Source: Antedon mediterranea
Lineage: Eukaryota > Echinodermata > Crinoidea > Comatulida > Antedonidae
Length of the DNA stretch: 64,000 nucleotides
Reading direction: 5' to 3'
NCBI RefSeq assembly: GCF_964355755.1
Contig: NC_092676.1
Span: forward strand, 3,826,288 to 3,890,287
This document shows, piece after piece, positions 48,101-57,760 of the stretch. The notes below the pieces were generated by a model. It saw only the letters and a program-made list of their open reading frames with translations, made no database searches and had not been told where the DNA came from. The position numbers and the translations under genes are program-made. The stretch's first letter is position 1; each line of letters opens with the position of its first letter.

Positions 48101-48686
48101 AAAGTAAAATGTGTTTTTTAATGTATAGCATTCAAACGTAAAATCATTTAAAGCACTCTTTTGGATCTATTTACGAATCAGAAGGAAGATAGGTTATTCA
48201 ATCAATTAATACATCGAGCCAAATAGTCATTATAAGCCATCAAAGAGTAACCAAATCTGTTTAATGTTATATATAGAAGCGAAATTAGGGAATAAATCAA
48301 ATTTAAATCAGGCAGCATGGTGATAGTCAGAGCGTGGTCAATTTGAAGGTAGTGGGAAATGGCTGGTTAGCCGTCGTGTTCCTATAAGATACTTAACAAG
48401 TGATTATAGTTTCATGATTTGTATTATATTATAATTATAGTTATGTTTGCATACCTTGACTAGTATAGTTGACGCAATTTGGATAGTTCGGAAAGTTAAC
48501 ACAAATTTCACAGGGTAAACACTGCTTTAACGAGTGGATATATACATCACCGGGATCACACTTCATGTCCAAGTTCGCACCCTGGCTTTGCAGGCCCTGG
48601 TCCTTGTCCTGTGCAATTCCATTGCTAAAGGGCCGCACATGAAGCAAAGTAAAGAGCATGGAAAGTAAAACTATTCGCTCCACCAT
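25836..48686 (-). CDS. Alpha-type nicotinic acetylcholine receptor subunit with N-terminal TNFR-like cysteine-rich module, six exons
   Basis: A plasma-membrane pentameric ligand-gated channel subunit. Minus-strand exons are 48455-48686, 46477-46619, 40549-40703, 28597-29153, 26920-27214 and 25836-26280: 1827 nt, 608 aa, every junction GT..AG and in phase. Residues 1-24 are a probable signal peptide. Cysteines at 43, 56, 59, 62 and 71 form a module with TNF-receptor spacing. LLGGYNK near 96 starts the ligand-binding domain. Loop A is WIPDITLYN (168-176); the Cys-loop is C215-C229; loop B is GSWTYD (W236). Vicinal C279-C280 in YLCCPDVSY mark an alpha subunit. M1 is about 301-322, M2 about 331-350, M3 about 367-387 and M4 558-578, with a long basic/serine M3-M4 loop. 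The M2-M3 junction reads ETMPRTSDHFPLIAQYY across an intron. Oddities are Val at the usual -1' Glu, His at the loop D Trp site, and the extra N-terminal module. No frameshift is seen. Confidence 0.93.
26356..26445. mobile_element. Half of a CCCACTAG-family MITE
   Basis: AAGCTTGTTTCCCACTAGCG through CCAATCACAAGCAATGGATTA matches the left arm of the short form; the right arm is missing. It lies in receptor intron 5. Confidence 0.6.
27288..27642. mobile_element. A+T-rich MITE with TTAAAGATATATTGTCC ends
   Basis: The left end TTTAAAGATATATTGTCCTCC pairs with the inverse of the right end GGGGGACAATACATTTTTAAA. The interior includes ATTGGCTGCCAGCCAATG, a small palindrome. A second copy is in intron 3 (29183-29508). 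It lies in receptor intron 4. Confidence 0.75.
27643..28590. other. Receptor intron 4 remainder, no feature recognised
   Basis: The sequence is A+T-rich. A weak CCCACTAG-MITE relic may lie at 27797-27885 (AGCTTGGTTTCAATATATGA; TGATTGGTCAACTTA). Reading continues open for about 48 codons past the exon 4 donor (to 28451), but homology stops at the donor, so that stretch is intron. Confidence 0.4.
29183..29508. mobile_element. A+T-rich MITE, second copy
   Basis: TTTAAATATGTATTGTCCCTC at the left and GGGAATAATACATCTTTAAA at the right match the 27288-27642 copy. So do GTTATCCACTATGAATG and ATTGGCTGCCAGCCAATGAG inside. It lies in receptor intron 3, 30 bp from exon 4. Confidence 0.75.
29797..29879. 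repeat. (TA)n microsatellite
   Basis: About 40 uninterrupted TA units directly abut the left edge of the SINE at 29880. The YIYIYI frames on both strands come from this run. Confidence 0.95.
29880..30110 (+). mobile_element. tRNA-derived SINE with intact cloverleaf
   Basis: The unit runs from CCACGCCGAGAATGTTAAAG to TATATCACCGGGCGGTTTAG. A second copy lies at 45703-45945 on the minus strand. A 71-nt tRNA-like core (29936-30006) has a seven-pair acceptor stem (GCCCCAG / TTGGGGC, one G-T), A box TGGTCTAATGG, and B box GAGTTCGAGTC. The T stem is a perfect CCGAG/CTCGG. The anticodon loop ATATCAA would read AUC, which is not a usual animal tRNA. About 55 bp precede the tRNA part in both copies, so it is not a simple tRNA gene. 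It lies in receptor intron 3. Confidence 0.75.
30114..30184. repeat. (TA)n microsatellite with two phase breaks
   Basis: TA repeats interrupted by two ATTATA phase shifts near 30127 and 30143. The run lies just beyond the right edge of the SINE. Confidence 0.95.
30185..31138. other. Receptor intron 3 sequence, nothing recognised
   Basis: A+T-rich with short ATT runs at about 30220 and 30310. No coding, RNA or transposon signature could be supported. Confidence 0.4.
31141..31347. mobile_element. Long-form CCCACTAG MITE, near-complete reference copy
   Basis: 207 bp, from AAGCGTGGTTCCTACTAGAA to TCGCTAGTGGGAACCAAGCT. It contains GACGTATCGACGC, GTGCTGTATTGCGTA, CACAAGTGGGAACCGACGAC and ATTATTAGAAGGGCATTTGC. 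It is flanked by TTA on the left and TTAG on the right. It lies in receptor intron 3. Confidence 0.85.
31348..34335. other. Receptor intron 3 sequence, mostly unique
   Basis: No gene is recognised. A perfect 13-bp hairpin lies at 33911-33947 (listed separately). Short frames on either strand lack splice context. Confidence 0.4.
33911..33947. repeat. Perfect 13-bp-arm hairpin
   Basis: CTAGATGGTACGC, an 11-base loop, then GCGTACCATCTAG. The loop GAGCGAAGCGA is itself repetitive. The arm word CTAGATGGTACG also occurs in the fold-back MITE at 6634-6645 and, inverted, near 4099-4110, so it may be a remnant of a related element. Confidence 0.8.
34341..34625. mobile_element. Truncated long-form followed by truncated short-form CCCACTAG MITE
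   Basis: 34341-34460 starts GCTTGGTTCTCACTAGCGAC and keeps CCCTTCCAATAATTGTGTTT and CGTGAAATCAAACCTG. 34463-34625 starts AAGCGTGGTTCCCACTAGCG and ends early, with TTTACGTCCTTGCCACGCTT. The second probably inserted into the first and deleted part of it. Confidence 0.75.
34626..37199. other. Receptor intron 3 sequence, no gene recognised
   Basis: A run of 15 C lies at about 35599-35613. A minus-strand 68-codon frame at 36547-36753 has no splice context or recognisable domain. The rest is A+T-rich and unremarkable. Confidence 0.4.
37201..38187. mobile_element. Short-form CCCACTAG MITE split by a LINE fragment
   Basis: The left 19 bp (AAGCTTGGTTCCCACTAGA) stand at 37201-37219. The remainder resumes at about 38022 with GACGTAACGCAAGGACGTAA and ends CGCTAGTGGGAACCACGCTT. 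The sequence between is the LINE fragment listed separately. Joined at the break, the two parts would give a normal short-form element. Confidence 0.8.
37220..38021 (-). pseudogene. 5'-truncated CR1-like LINE, reverse transcriptase C-terminus
   Basis: On the minus strand the frame ending at 37712 reads LGILKLTDIHNVQVASFMFNY, then LPISIID, then a GPNLWNHIPPNIK motif. That is the typical post-RT C-terminal region of CR1/L2-like ORF2, also seen in the element at 58-59.6 kb. The catalytic core is absent. The 3' end (left) carries a short tandem tail of ATCTGAAT-like units, as CR1-group elements do. It is in receptor intron 3. Confidence 0.8.
39044..39243. mobile_element. GC-rich MITE with AAAGGGCCTTTCACACCTG ends
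   Basis: The left end AAAGGGCCTTTCACACCTG pairs exactly with the right end CAGGTGTGAAAGGCCCTTT. The arms extend imperfectly through CGGCACGGTTCCGGTCCGGC. TTAA stands at both borders, consistent with a TTAA target. It is much more GC-rich than its surroundings. It lies in receptor intron 3. Confidence 0.85.
39244..40545. other. Receptor intron 3 end; possible dispersed repeat
   Basis: A poly(A) run lies at 39953-39973. The segment 40140-40290 (ACACCGGGGTAACCCCCTAC; TTATCCGAGAAGACTCG) resembles a repeat module I associate with other invertebrate genomes, but no second copy is in this window. Confidence 0.35.
42027..42178. mobile_element. CTGTCTACACTATC-family MITE, left end lost
   Basis: AAAAAAGTGTGATGTGCCCA through CATATATGGGCACATCA to GATAGTGTAGACGGAGCTTT. 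The left terminus is missing, and CCCACTAG-family fragments abut it on both sides (41966-42015, 42181-42235). It lies in receptor intron 2. Confidence 0.75.
43044..43462. mobile_element. Two CTGTCTACACTATC-family MITE copies around a 178-bp repeat
   Basis: The left copy starts AAGCTCTGTCCACACTATCA and loses its right end at about 43147. The right copy starts at about 43328 (TATCAAACTAG) and ends GATAGTGAAGACAGCTGAG. Between them, 43148-43325 is the reverse complement of the repeat at 2131-2310. It lies in receptor intron 2. Confidence 0.75.
45350..45515. repeat. GATATC-rich minisatellite, small array
   Basis: Five to six units of about 27 bp, consensus AATACTGATATCAACAATGATGATAAC with 24-29-bp variants. 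It is the same unit as the large array at 46795-47935, but lies on the other side of receptor exon 2 (intron 2). Confidence 0.9.
45703..45945 (-). mobile_element. tRNA-derived SINE, second copy
   Basis: On the minus strand it carries GTGGTCTAATGGTTAGGACA, the same ATATCAA anticodon loop and GTTTCGAATCTCGG. CTATCCAATCGGGTTTGAAC precedes these and CACCGGGCGGTTTAG follows. The acceptor stem is mutated and an A/T-rich insert disrupts the head. It lies in receptor intron 2. Confidence 0.8.
46625..46795. repeat. GATAAC/GATAAT simple repeat
   Basis: Interspersed GATAAC, GATAAT and AATGAT hexamers begin 6 bp upstream (in gene sense) of the receptor exon 2 acceptor. They merge into the larger GATATC array. 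Confidence 0.85.
46795..47935. repeat. GATATC-rich minisatellite, about 1.1 kb
   Basis: Roughly 45 units built on AATACTGATATCAACAATGATGATAAC (27 bp), with 24-, 18- and 36-bp variants and higher-order patches. Nearly all unit lengths are multiples of three, so frames of up to 321 codons stay open on both strands (NTDINNDD or ILISTMMI repeats). These are not genes. The array lies in receptor intron 1. Confidence 0.95.
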
Positions 48687-48800
48687 AGCAGAACAATAAC
48701 CGTGAATACGAGCATTCGAGACTACGTCCGCGCGCGCGTATTTAACAGACGATCAGAACTGGAAGACCTTCAACAGTTTGTTCAGGACTATTATTTCTTC
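48687..48800 (-). promoter_or_regulatory. Possible receptor-gene promoter
   Basis: Upstream of the ATG at 48686, the minus strand holds TTAAATA at about 48739-48745, next to a CGCGCGCG run (48729-48738). This could be a weak TATA-type start with a short 5' untranslated region. No other element is recognised. Confidence 0.25.
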
Positions 48801-51545
48801 TCTAAATAATACGGTCGTTGTTGTTATTATTATTCAGACTGGTTTACCAGGTGAACAATACCAACATTATTGATTATATTCCAAGATAATTCACAATAAA
48901 TATGTATTTTTCCAATTTCTTGAACAACTCACGACTCATGTCGTCTGCATTCCAGCTTGTTGTCACAAACACAAGATAGCAAAGCTTGGTAAATAATTAT
49001 TCCTGAGTGTGTCAGAAGAAGAAAAATCTACTATCTATCAGTTTTTCCTTCGTGCTGTATGTCGTACTACTGGTCAGAAAAATATACAAAATGCTGTTGA
49101 AAAATTCGTAATTAAATTGTATTCACTTTCACGCTATAGTGTGTTTCTTCTTGTGAGGATGCGCTTCACCAACCAATCAAATCGCTTGTTCTATATAACA
49201 TATTCGACGAATTAATTTTACATAATGAAAAGGCCGTTCATCCATGATGACGTCATAGCAATACAAAATGGAACATATTCAACCTTTTGGCTTTATTTTA
49301 ATAGATATATGTTTTCAATGAACTATACAATAAACCGTTACTGTTGCAAGTTGATGTCTGCGATAAGTGACTCAATTATAAAATGAATGGAATTAAAAGT
49401 GAACGTTATCATTGTTAGCTACTACATTCAAACAAGTCACAATTCAATTATATAATATGATGCGGTTAATTTCCAACTATATTAATACCATCAGTAACTG
49501 AACGCATCGAACGCAATATATCAAACGCGTTGCATTTACTGACGCAATGCTAAATTGATTTTGTGACGTCATAACACTCAACGCAAAGATAACTTTTCTT
49601 GTAGGCTATAAATCCTGAACACAGTTATGTTGTCTCTCCTGAAAGAAAAATGAAAATACAAAGTTAAAACAAAAGTGTTTTTCCACATTAAAGAATTTCC
49701 ACTACTAGGCGAATTTGTTCGCGCGAATCGAAAGCGCCAGCTTATACGCATGCGTATTCGACAGGCCTGCATGTTTTGAGCAGATGATTCAACAGATTAC
49801 ATTTGAGAGTATATAGCAAACCGGTTGACGTGGATAATTGCGAGATGTGTTCGAGTCTCGAATAAACACATTTTCTATCCAAATGACCATGCGTGTATTC
49901 TACACTATCAAAGTTTATGTGACAAAAAAAGTGATGTTCCCAAGCATGGAAATGATGATGTCATATCACTACCATATTTGGGCATACCACTACCATATTG
50001 GGGCAACTAGTTGGATATTTTTCAGAAGTATTCTTCTACGCACTTTCTAAATATTTCTTACTGCAAACTTTAAACCATTAACCATTGTTTCGTTTCTGTT
50101 ACATTACCAATTATATGAAGTAGAGGTCATTGTTTTTTTTAAATAATTTTTTTTAAACCAACGCTACATTTTCTTTAAAGGAATATATTTTTCTTATTTA
50201 AATACATTTCTCGAAGTAAAACAGTTGATCAAAACCTAACCTTAACTAAATAGATTTTCTAAAACATCATATATATATGGGCTAGTTAGTTATTAATTAA
50301 TGCCAAAATAATAGCATTATTTAAATTCACCTATTGATAGAATAGAAACTATTTACATAATGGTATGGATCTAGATACACAAGAATAATAGAAAATCGCA
50401 TTTGAAAGAATTACTGGTAATGAATCTATTCATTGTATATAATGTTTAATCATAGCTAAATTAATATTAGACACTACATTTATTTACTGTCTATAATTCG
50501 TCTAAACAAATATTTAATTCAGAATAACATTATACAATGATGATGAATTTTGAAATAGTACTATCATTATACACACGTGCGCGCCAAAGATTAGGATATT
50601 TGACGCGCGTGTACCTAAACTCTAAAATCGACGCGCGCGTGGCAAAGATGCTGGTGTGTAACATTGCGTCTGAACAATGACTCACATGTTTTTATGCGGG
50701 CGATCTAACGATTATAACAATTGTACGCGGTAACGCTTGTCTCTGGTTGTGATTACTAACCAGTAATCAAAAATCAACTAATCGTTGTTTTTTAGCCAGG
50801 ACGAACACAATTTTTTGGTCCTTACATTTCTTATACCCCAACTCTAATCCAAAATCCCATACACACCGTGTTGCACTGTGCAGAGAAAATTACACAAATG
50901 CAATGGAATATTGAATTCGATTAAGTTCATTAAAAATACCTCAACCGTATTATAGTTTTATTCTGTATTTAAATTAATGCAATTTAATAATTCAATTTTA
51001 GTGCCCACGGTGTATTTAATTATTATACTCAAATACTGAATTTATAAGAACGTATTTCATTAATAATTAAAATTTATTATGCAATATAAAAACAGTATAA
51101 TTAATCATTTATATAATACAATATTATAATTATATTATTATATTATATTATTATATGAATAATTGTTACTAGGTTATATTGTTATTGTTGACTATTTTTA
51201 TTATCAATTATGTATGTCATTACTTAAAATGTCATAGTTTATTCTGTTTTAATTAACTACATCAATTTAATCCAAACCTATCGTTTTTTTTTTGTTTTTT
51301 TTTATATCATATACTATAGTTTAAAAGACATACTGCGAGGGAGGTATCTGCAATAATCTGTAAACATCGGGCTAGGCTCTAAAGGTTAGAAAAACCAATC
51401 TTATCTTTTTTTAAATAATTTCTTACAAGTCTTTATATTTTTTTTAAATAAGTGTTTTTATAAGATATTTCTAAGATCTACGTTGAAATGTATATTGTCT
51501 TTTCACCAAAATGTCCATTGTACTCTCAGAGAGCAGCGACACCTT
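48801..51545. other. Intergenic, no gene recognised
   Basis: It contains a single arm of the AAGCCGATTTTCCACTAG MITE (about 49690-49760) and a CTGTCTACACTATC-family MITE relic (49897-50012). Short CGCGCG-rich patches lie at about 50575-50645. The 68-codon frame at 49009-49215 shows no domain. Confidence 0.4.
49897..50012. mobile_element. CTGTCTACACTATC-family MITE, partial
   Basis: It starts CTACACTATCAAAGTTTATG and keeps ATGTCATATCACTACCATAT and a TTGGGCA word. The right terminus is lost after CAACTAGTTGGATATTT, which also occurs in the 7906-8046 copy. Confidence 0.65.
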
Positions 51546-51547
51546 AA

Positions 51548-51668
51548 GCTTGGTTAACACTACGCAACGGAAGTAATTTCAACAACACAAGCAACAGTTC
51601 AAATGATGTGTTGCTTGTGATTGGTCGAATTGCGGTGGCGCGTTCATCCTTGCGTTACGTCCAAATCA
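51548..51668. mobile_element. Diverged CCCACTAG-family MITE
   Basis: AAGCTTGGTTAACACTACGC, then TGCTTGTGATTGGTCGAATT, then CATCCTTGCGTTACGTCCA. The right terminus is missing. Confidence 0.55.
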
Positions 51669-53545
51669 AACATTCTATTGGTCCAACAGAGAAATTAATA
51701 TTACTCTTCAACAACAAATCGTCGATAATACAATGAAATATAAACACATACAACAATTAGTGGTAACCATACATTTTTCAAATCTAGATCCGTCAGTTCA
51801 TTTGACTTGGCCCATAGAGAAGTAAGTTATTTCATCATGATGCAAGGCTGTAAGCGGCCGACCAGCACGCTTACCCGTGTGCAGTAGGCCTACCCGCCCG
51901 AGGTTCAGCATAAGTAGGGCTGATGCATCTATCATAGGAATTTGCACGTACATGCAAGGAAATTGATCGCTTTCAAAACTGTTGAAAATGTTGATGAATT
52001 TTTGCATTATTAACAAAGTTGACTATGAACGCGAGTTCGAGTTAACTTATGAGATTAATTCAATTGTCGCCAACTCAATAAAAATCAAATTAATAAAAAA
52101 ACAGCTCATAAAGCCATTCGAATTCGCCATTAAGTAACTTCATTTGTATTGTGACTTCATTATTTACTTTCATTCCGACGAGTTAATCACGTTGGAAAAT
52201 TAATTTCTCACCTACGCCTCTTATTACTCAATCATTCTCATTACAATAAGTTTCAAACGAGTAACTGTGTTTACAAACTTGGGTTCGTGTCTATTGATAC
52301 GGTTGTGGCCTTACTTCTTTTTCAGAAATTAATATCTCAGCACCTCAAATCGGTTAAAGATATAAAATCTAGGCCTATATTAAAATATATAAACATTATT
52401 TTGCAGGAACATTGATATTAACCCACTTTAGATTAGACCGATGTGAAATAAATAATATAAAAAAGTAGTGTACGTTGTTACAAGTAAATTTTATGTGTAA
52501 AATGTGTTGATCTTTCGATTTATTAGGCCTACGTGTTTGTCAGAAGACAAGCCTTCAATTTACATTTGAGTAAATTTTCACAAAATTCCTTTGCAAAGAA
52601 ATTCCTGTAGCATTACCTAAAAAGTATATTTTACAACGCTCGTCCTACGAAAAGTGGGTTAAAGTGGGTTTATTATCAGTGTGGTTGCAGAGGTTTATAT
52701 TCCATCCCGAAGCTGCCCTTTAAGCTTCTAAATCTGATTATATTTTGTATACGACCGTGTTTTGATTAGCCTATTCCTTGGTACTGTGTCTAAATGTGTC
52801 CAGTGTTATAGGCTAATTCCGTGATACATCGTCATATGTATTTCATACGTGACGCCTGTATCATCTCTTACCTAACATAGAACTATCAATGATACAGGGA
52901 ACCGCGCTTGTGATGCACTAGACTTGTTTTTTTTATGTTATGAAACGCCATCTGTGTCAAAATATTTATCTTTTTACTAATTTTGGCCTAGTTCATGTGA
53001 TGCACATGTGATGTTGTATTACGGAATTTGCTTACGATGAAATATTGAATTGAAAATTAATTTTTCCATATTTTTCTCTGCGTATCTGAAATCAGAAACT
53101 TTAGTTCTTTCACGACAAGTTTCTTCTACTTGGTGATGAATACAATTTTTTAGTGTCATAAAGCAATTCCGTTTTGGCTGTATTCTAATTAAAATACAAT
53201 CTCTAGAGAATATGTGTGGTTTAACAATTCCACGCAGTGAGAAAAAAAAATGGTTCGTTTTATAAGAGACAGTTGCATTCTTAACGCAATTGTTGTGACA
53301 AAAAAGAAAATACCGTGAAAAATAAAGACAAAATTTGAGCACAAAACACTCTTCACAATCAATGTTATCACTGCCAAACAAGCTAGTATACAATTACATA
53401 AAAAGTGTTAAACAAGATTGGAAATTTGGACAATTCTCAAGTATGGAACGTCACTTGTGCATATCAATCGTTAAGCCATATTAAAATAATAATTAATTTA
53501 CTAAACAGGACGGTATGAGGTGGACGATTGCGTATAGGCGTCTAA
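51669..53545. other. Intergenic, no gene recognised
   Basis: A 45-bp module (GAAACGCCATCTGTG...TTTTTACTAA, about 52942-52982) is shared with the LINE at 59.55 kb and with 63.65 kb. Minus-strand frames at 53019-53393 have no recognised domain. Confidence 0.4.
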
Positions 53546-53548
53546 CTT

Positions 53549-53702
53549 TGGTTTCCACTATTTTAGAATGTAACGCAAGGACGTAAGCGCAATGCAAGCG
53601 AGTTGACCAATGAAAAACGAGTGTTTGGATAATGCATCACTTGTGATTGGTCAAATTGCTTACGTTGCGTTTACGTCTTTGCATTGGAGTGGGAATCAAG
53701 AG
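53549..53702. mobile_element. Diverged CCCACTAG-family MITE
   Basis: CTTTGGTTTCCACTATTTTA at the left and GCATTGGAGTGGGAATCAAG at the right. The centre (CACTTGTGATTGGTCAAATTG) is as in the short form. Confidence 0.6.
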
Positions 53703-54294
53703 TTACTTATACGTGTCGTGTGTCGACGTAGATTTGTCGTAAACTCACCTATGGCCAACAGTAGTTGCGAACAACTCCCATTTCGAGAACTCTGTTTTTT
53801 TGTACTACCACCTCCTTTTACTAAATTGTTATTTTATCTATTAAAAACAAATTCTAAACCATACTTGTATTACTACTTTCCTAAATAATACTTTCGACAG
53901 AGGGTGTAAGAAAGAAAGAAGAAACAGCAAATTGTCAGACGTATATAGAGAATAATTAAATCCAATAAAATCGGATCAAATTTGATCAGTTTAGTAAATG
54001 CAACGAACGACACATTTGATTCTATAGCAGAGCGAGCTTTGTTGTAATTGGCTTCGTCTAACGAGTACAATTTACTTCGATAAGGTAATGACCATCAATT
54101 CAGTCAACGACTTGATATAAATTATGAGCTTTGGATAAGGATAATTCACTGTTAAATAACTTAAGAGCCAACAATCTACTCTACCAAACATCTAGTAGCT
54201 CGCCGAATCTCCATTGTCATCATTTGTTATGTGCTGTATCATGCAAATCTATAATACATGTAACATTGTTTTTACCCCAAGCTTAAAGATACAT

Positions 54295-54480
54295 TGTCCC
54301 CGGCCCTCTTAAAAAAAAATTCATTTTTGTTGTTAAATACTGTAGGTCTATGCCATTTAGTGTCACTTGATAGTTATTTATACCGACCAAAAACTTGATG
54401 TAATCATTTAACTGGAAAAATGTATAGGCCTAAAGTAAACATTTTTGTCGGTTTAATGCAGAGAGAAAATGTCCATGGGA
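54295..54480. repeat. Partial TATTGTCCCC-family repeat
   Basis: TTAAAGATACATTGTCCCCG followed by GCCATTTAGTGTCACTTGATAG resembles the left half of the 27288-27642 element. No right end is found. Confidence 0.45.
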
Positions 54481-54520
54481 AACCAGCCTGCTTGTGATGC
54501 TGTATCGTGGGCCTTCTTAA

Positions 54521-54664
54521 GGTTTGGTTCCCACTTGGACGCAACGCAACGAGTTGGCAAAACGCCAGCAACAGTTCGTTTGATCATCCATCGCGTAGTG
54601 AATGGTCAAATTATTTGCGGCGCGCTTACGTCGTAGCGGTGCGTCCAATGAGAACCAAGCATTA
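54521..54664. mobile_element. Diverged CCCACTAG-family MITE
   Basis: GGTTTGGTTCCCACTTGGAC at the left and TCCAATGAGAACCAAGCATT at the right, 144 bp. The centre has ATCGCGTAGTGAATGGTCAA. Confidence 0.65.
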
Positions 54665-55629
54665 AGGATAACGAACAAATTAAGATAAAATGCAAAGAAT
54701 CATCTTTAAGCGTTTCATACCATAACTTTGTTTTATTTATTATTATTAATCAGATATCTTCGTTGCACACAGCAAAGTAAAATTTGACTTGGTTGTTTAG
54801 GCAGTCTTCATTTGAATTCTGTGTTTCCCACAATTCATAGTTTATCTGGTTTTACGACAACGTAGTTACAATATAAAGACGTTAATTTGCACAATTATAA
54901 GAAAGGTTACTTTTTAATTATTTAGTGCAGTTATGAAAAGGATATGTAAATTACAAGTGCCTAAAAACCGTGTCTTGACGTTAACAACCAAAAACACTGG
55001 CAGCAGGCTGCAGGCAATGCCACGACATATCACGGTCGTAGATCCTGGAGTGATGTCCTCAACATCCTGCCTGATGCAACTTGGCGCGAAAAAAAAAGGC
55101 CTAGACCTACTTGTTAGTGACACGTGTACAGGCAGTTGCACAGCTCTTCAGTGTCAGAATGTTTGCGTACACGATCCACAAACTAATGCATCTCCTGTCT
55201 CTGATTGATCACTTTATTTATCATTCTCTTAGATGTAAATTTTATATCTATTAGAAAACTTACTTGCTAATTCGTCAATAAAATAAACGCTTCCCTCGTT
55301 TACTCTGACTTTTCTGCCAAGAAAACGTGCAAGTTATACGCATGCAAAATACGAATTCCAAAAATTATCGTTAGCTATAAAATGATTCTGTAGTCTACGA
55401 AGCTACTGTTCACCAATGCCATGCACTGAACAATATTACTTTATACTTTGACACCCATAGCGTCAAAAAGACGTTTTGATTAATTGTTCGATTAAAGTAT
55501 TCATATTGCGAAGTTACATCACATGATAGGTAATTTAGTTGTAAATATCTTGAATTTTTACTTGTAAGCCGACGTGTCTGTAGAAAGAGCTTTAAGATTT
55601 TTAACCAAATCCGTTGTTGGTTCCCACTA
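54665..55629. other. Intergenic, no gene recognised
   Basis: Open frames at 54933-55208 (plus) and 54914-55141 (minus) overlap each other. Neither shows a recognisable domain, signal peptide or splice partner. Confidence 0.4.
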
Positions 55630-55850
55630 TAAGCGTGGTTCCAACTAGAACGCAATGCAGCGACGTATCGACGCCAAGTGCTGTATTGCGTAATCACAAG
55701 TGAGAGTTTGATTATAAGGGCCTTTTCGTACGACGCGCAGATTGCGTTATGTTGCGTCGCTAGTGGGAACCAAACTTTAGACGCAACGCAAGACGTGCGT
55801 GCTAAAGCGTGGTTCCCACTAGCGACGCAAAGTAACGCAACCTAACCCTC
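55630..55850. mobile_element. Long-form CCCACTAG MITE plus adjoining fragment
   Basis: 55630-55778 runs AAGCGTGGTTCCAACTAGAA to CGCTAGTGGGAACCAAACTT and keeps GACGTATCGACGCCAAGTGC. An adjacent piece at 55804-55845 starts AAGCGTGGTTCCCACTAGCG without a partner end. Confidence 0.7.
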
Positions 55851-57760
55851 CAAACGCATTATTTAAACTTTATTCCCCTGTTTAGAATGTTAATGATTGA
55901 TATTGGTTTTGTCAGCGGCGTCAATATTACTGAGACGATTATTAGAATGTATATTGAGTAAGTATTGATAGTAACACAATAAAATACAATTTCACGAGTA
56001 GACAATTGTTTAATATTTTCATATTATATTATTCAATTGTATTTCTCAGAACTTTTGTTTTTATGCAATTGTGATGTTGATCAAATAGATAGGTTAATGA
56101 AAATATAAACGGACGTGATGAGAACAGCCGAGCTGGCGAAAGAATTATTGGGTGTGAAGTGCGTATGAGAGAAGTTTATGACGATAGGAGGCAGGCTTTT
56201 GGTTTTCCGAAATAATTTCCTTTGCAAGGCGTATAGTATTTTCTGTATATCGTTATTATCCTATTGTATTGTCAAATAAATTACTGTACATTAGGCCTAA
56301 CTATTGTAGGCCTACGTACTTATATCGGCATAATTAGTGAAGCTGTCTATTCCATTCATTCATGTAGGCCTAATAATATCTATTTTCTCTCTACAATATG
56401 TAAATATTTACAAACAATTTTAATACGAGAATGTAAATAAATTCAACGTGAACACAACAATAATATCTTTCTTTATAATCGTATTAATACATCACAAAAA
56501 TTGATCGTGTCAAAAAAATTCTTTTCGACAATTATGTAATGCAAATATTATCCCCGAATGTAATCAACATGCTGTTATAGTAATACATAAATTGATGCAT
56601 TCTGGTTGTAATGCTAATTTAATTTATTTAAAAATCTATATGAATGCATTGAAACATTACTCTAAAATACGACACAGAATTGCATTGAGACATTTACAAC
56701 TGTAATTGTAAAGGAAGTGTGTATTTCCAATATTATAATTATAATATTTCGTTTGGTATTATAAATACTATAAAATATAAAATAAATGTCTGTTACCGCA
56801 CGAAGATCGAGAAGAGGATCGATAAACGCGAGTTCATTCGACCTTGAAGTCGTATTCAGGTTTTTACAACGACTGAAACACATGATCTGTTTTATGATAA
56901 ACCCCTGGGCAAACAAATACGAACAAACGGATAAAAAGTACACATAAATAAATAAATAATAACAATGTAGTCAGTCAATTATACAAATACAAATAAAGAC
57001 AATATGACGCTATCTAACACAATGCGTCTATCAAATAAATTACGTTGCAATTGTATGTGAATATAGATGAATTAATTCTTCCGTAATTAGTCTCTATCGA
57101 ATTAGATACGGTTTACCAGGGTCGTTAAAAAATATTGTTTTCAGGCCTATATTATTTTAACAGAACTGTATATGGCATAACACGCATGATACACGCGTGT
57201 ATCGAAGGAAAGGCTTAACATTCTCGAGTATAAACCTATATTACCAAGCATGTTGTTTTTAGACCTAATATAGCTTATGATTTTAACAGAACTTTATATA
57301 ATAATAATATTAATAATAATATTTATTCGGTCATCAATGTCTGGTCACAAGTCACACGCGAGAAATTAATAACGGTATCGGTACTGCAAAAAGCCTATTG
57401 CCGTTAATGTGATGTTTGATAAATACCATTAGAACATTATTATATACTGTATATAATGTTGGTAAATTCTGTATTAATTATAATAATTATTTGATATCTG
57501 TCTGATATCTATAAACAATTTCCCGTAAAATTGCATTGGCATCCTTCAGCCCTCCAGCATTGCTCTAATTATTTCGTGATGGGACAACATCAATCAGATT
57601 ATATGCAACCCATCATGACGTAATCTAATTTTATACTAAGTTCAATACGGTACATGACAGCAACTGTGCTTTTCATAAAACGCGTCGAACGTTTTCAAAA
57701 ACGAAATACATGGACACGACACACGGGCAATGCAATGCGTATATATATAATACTTGTACA
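55851..57760. other. Intergenic, no gene recognised
   Basis: A+T-rich. ATT/ATA runs at about 57300 precede ATTTATTCGGTCATCAATGT, which may be a LINE 3' end on the minus strand. The minus-strand frame at 56662-56943 has no supporting homology. Confidence 0.4.

Noticed and set aside
54914-55208. Opposed 91- and 75-codon frames
   Set aside because: They overlap on opposite strands, neither resembles a known family, and no splice sites or promoter support either.
56662-56943. Possible minus-strand exon ending FIDPLLDLR before a GT donor
   Set aside because: An acceptor-like and a donor-like site are present, but no partner exon or homology was found, so chance is as likely.
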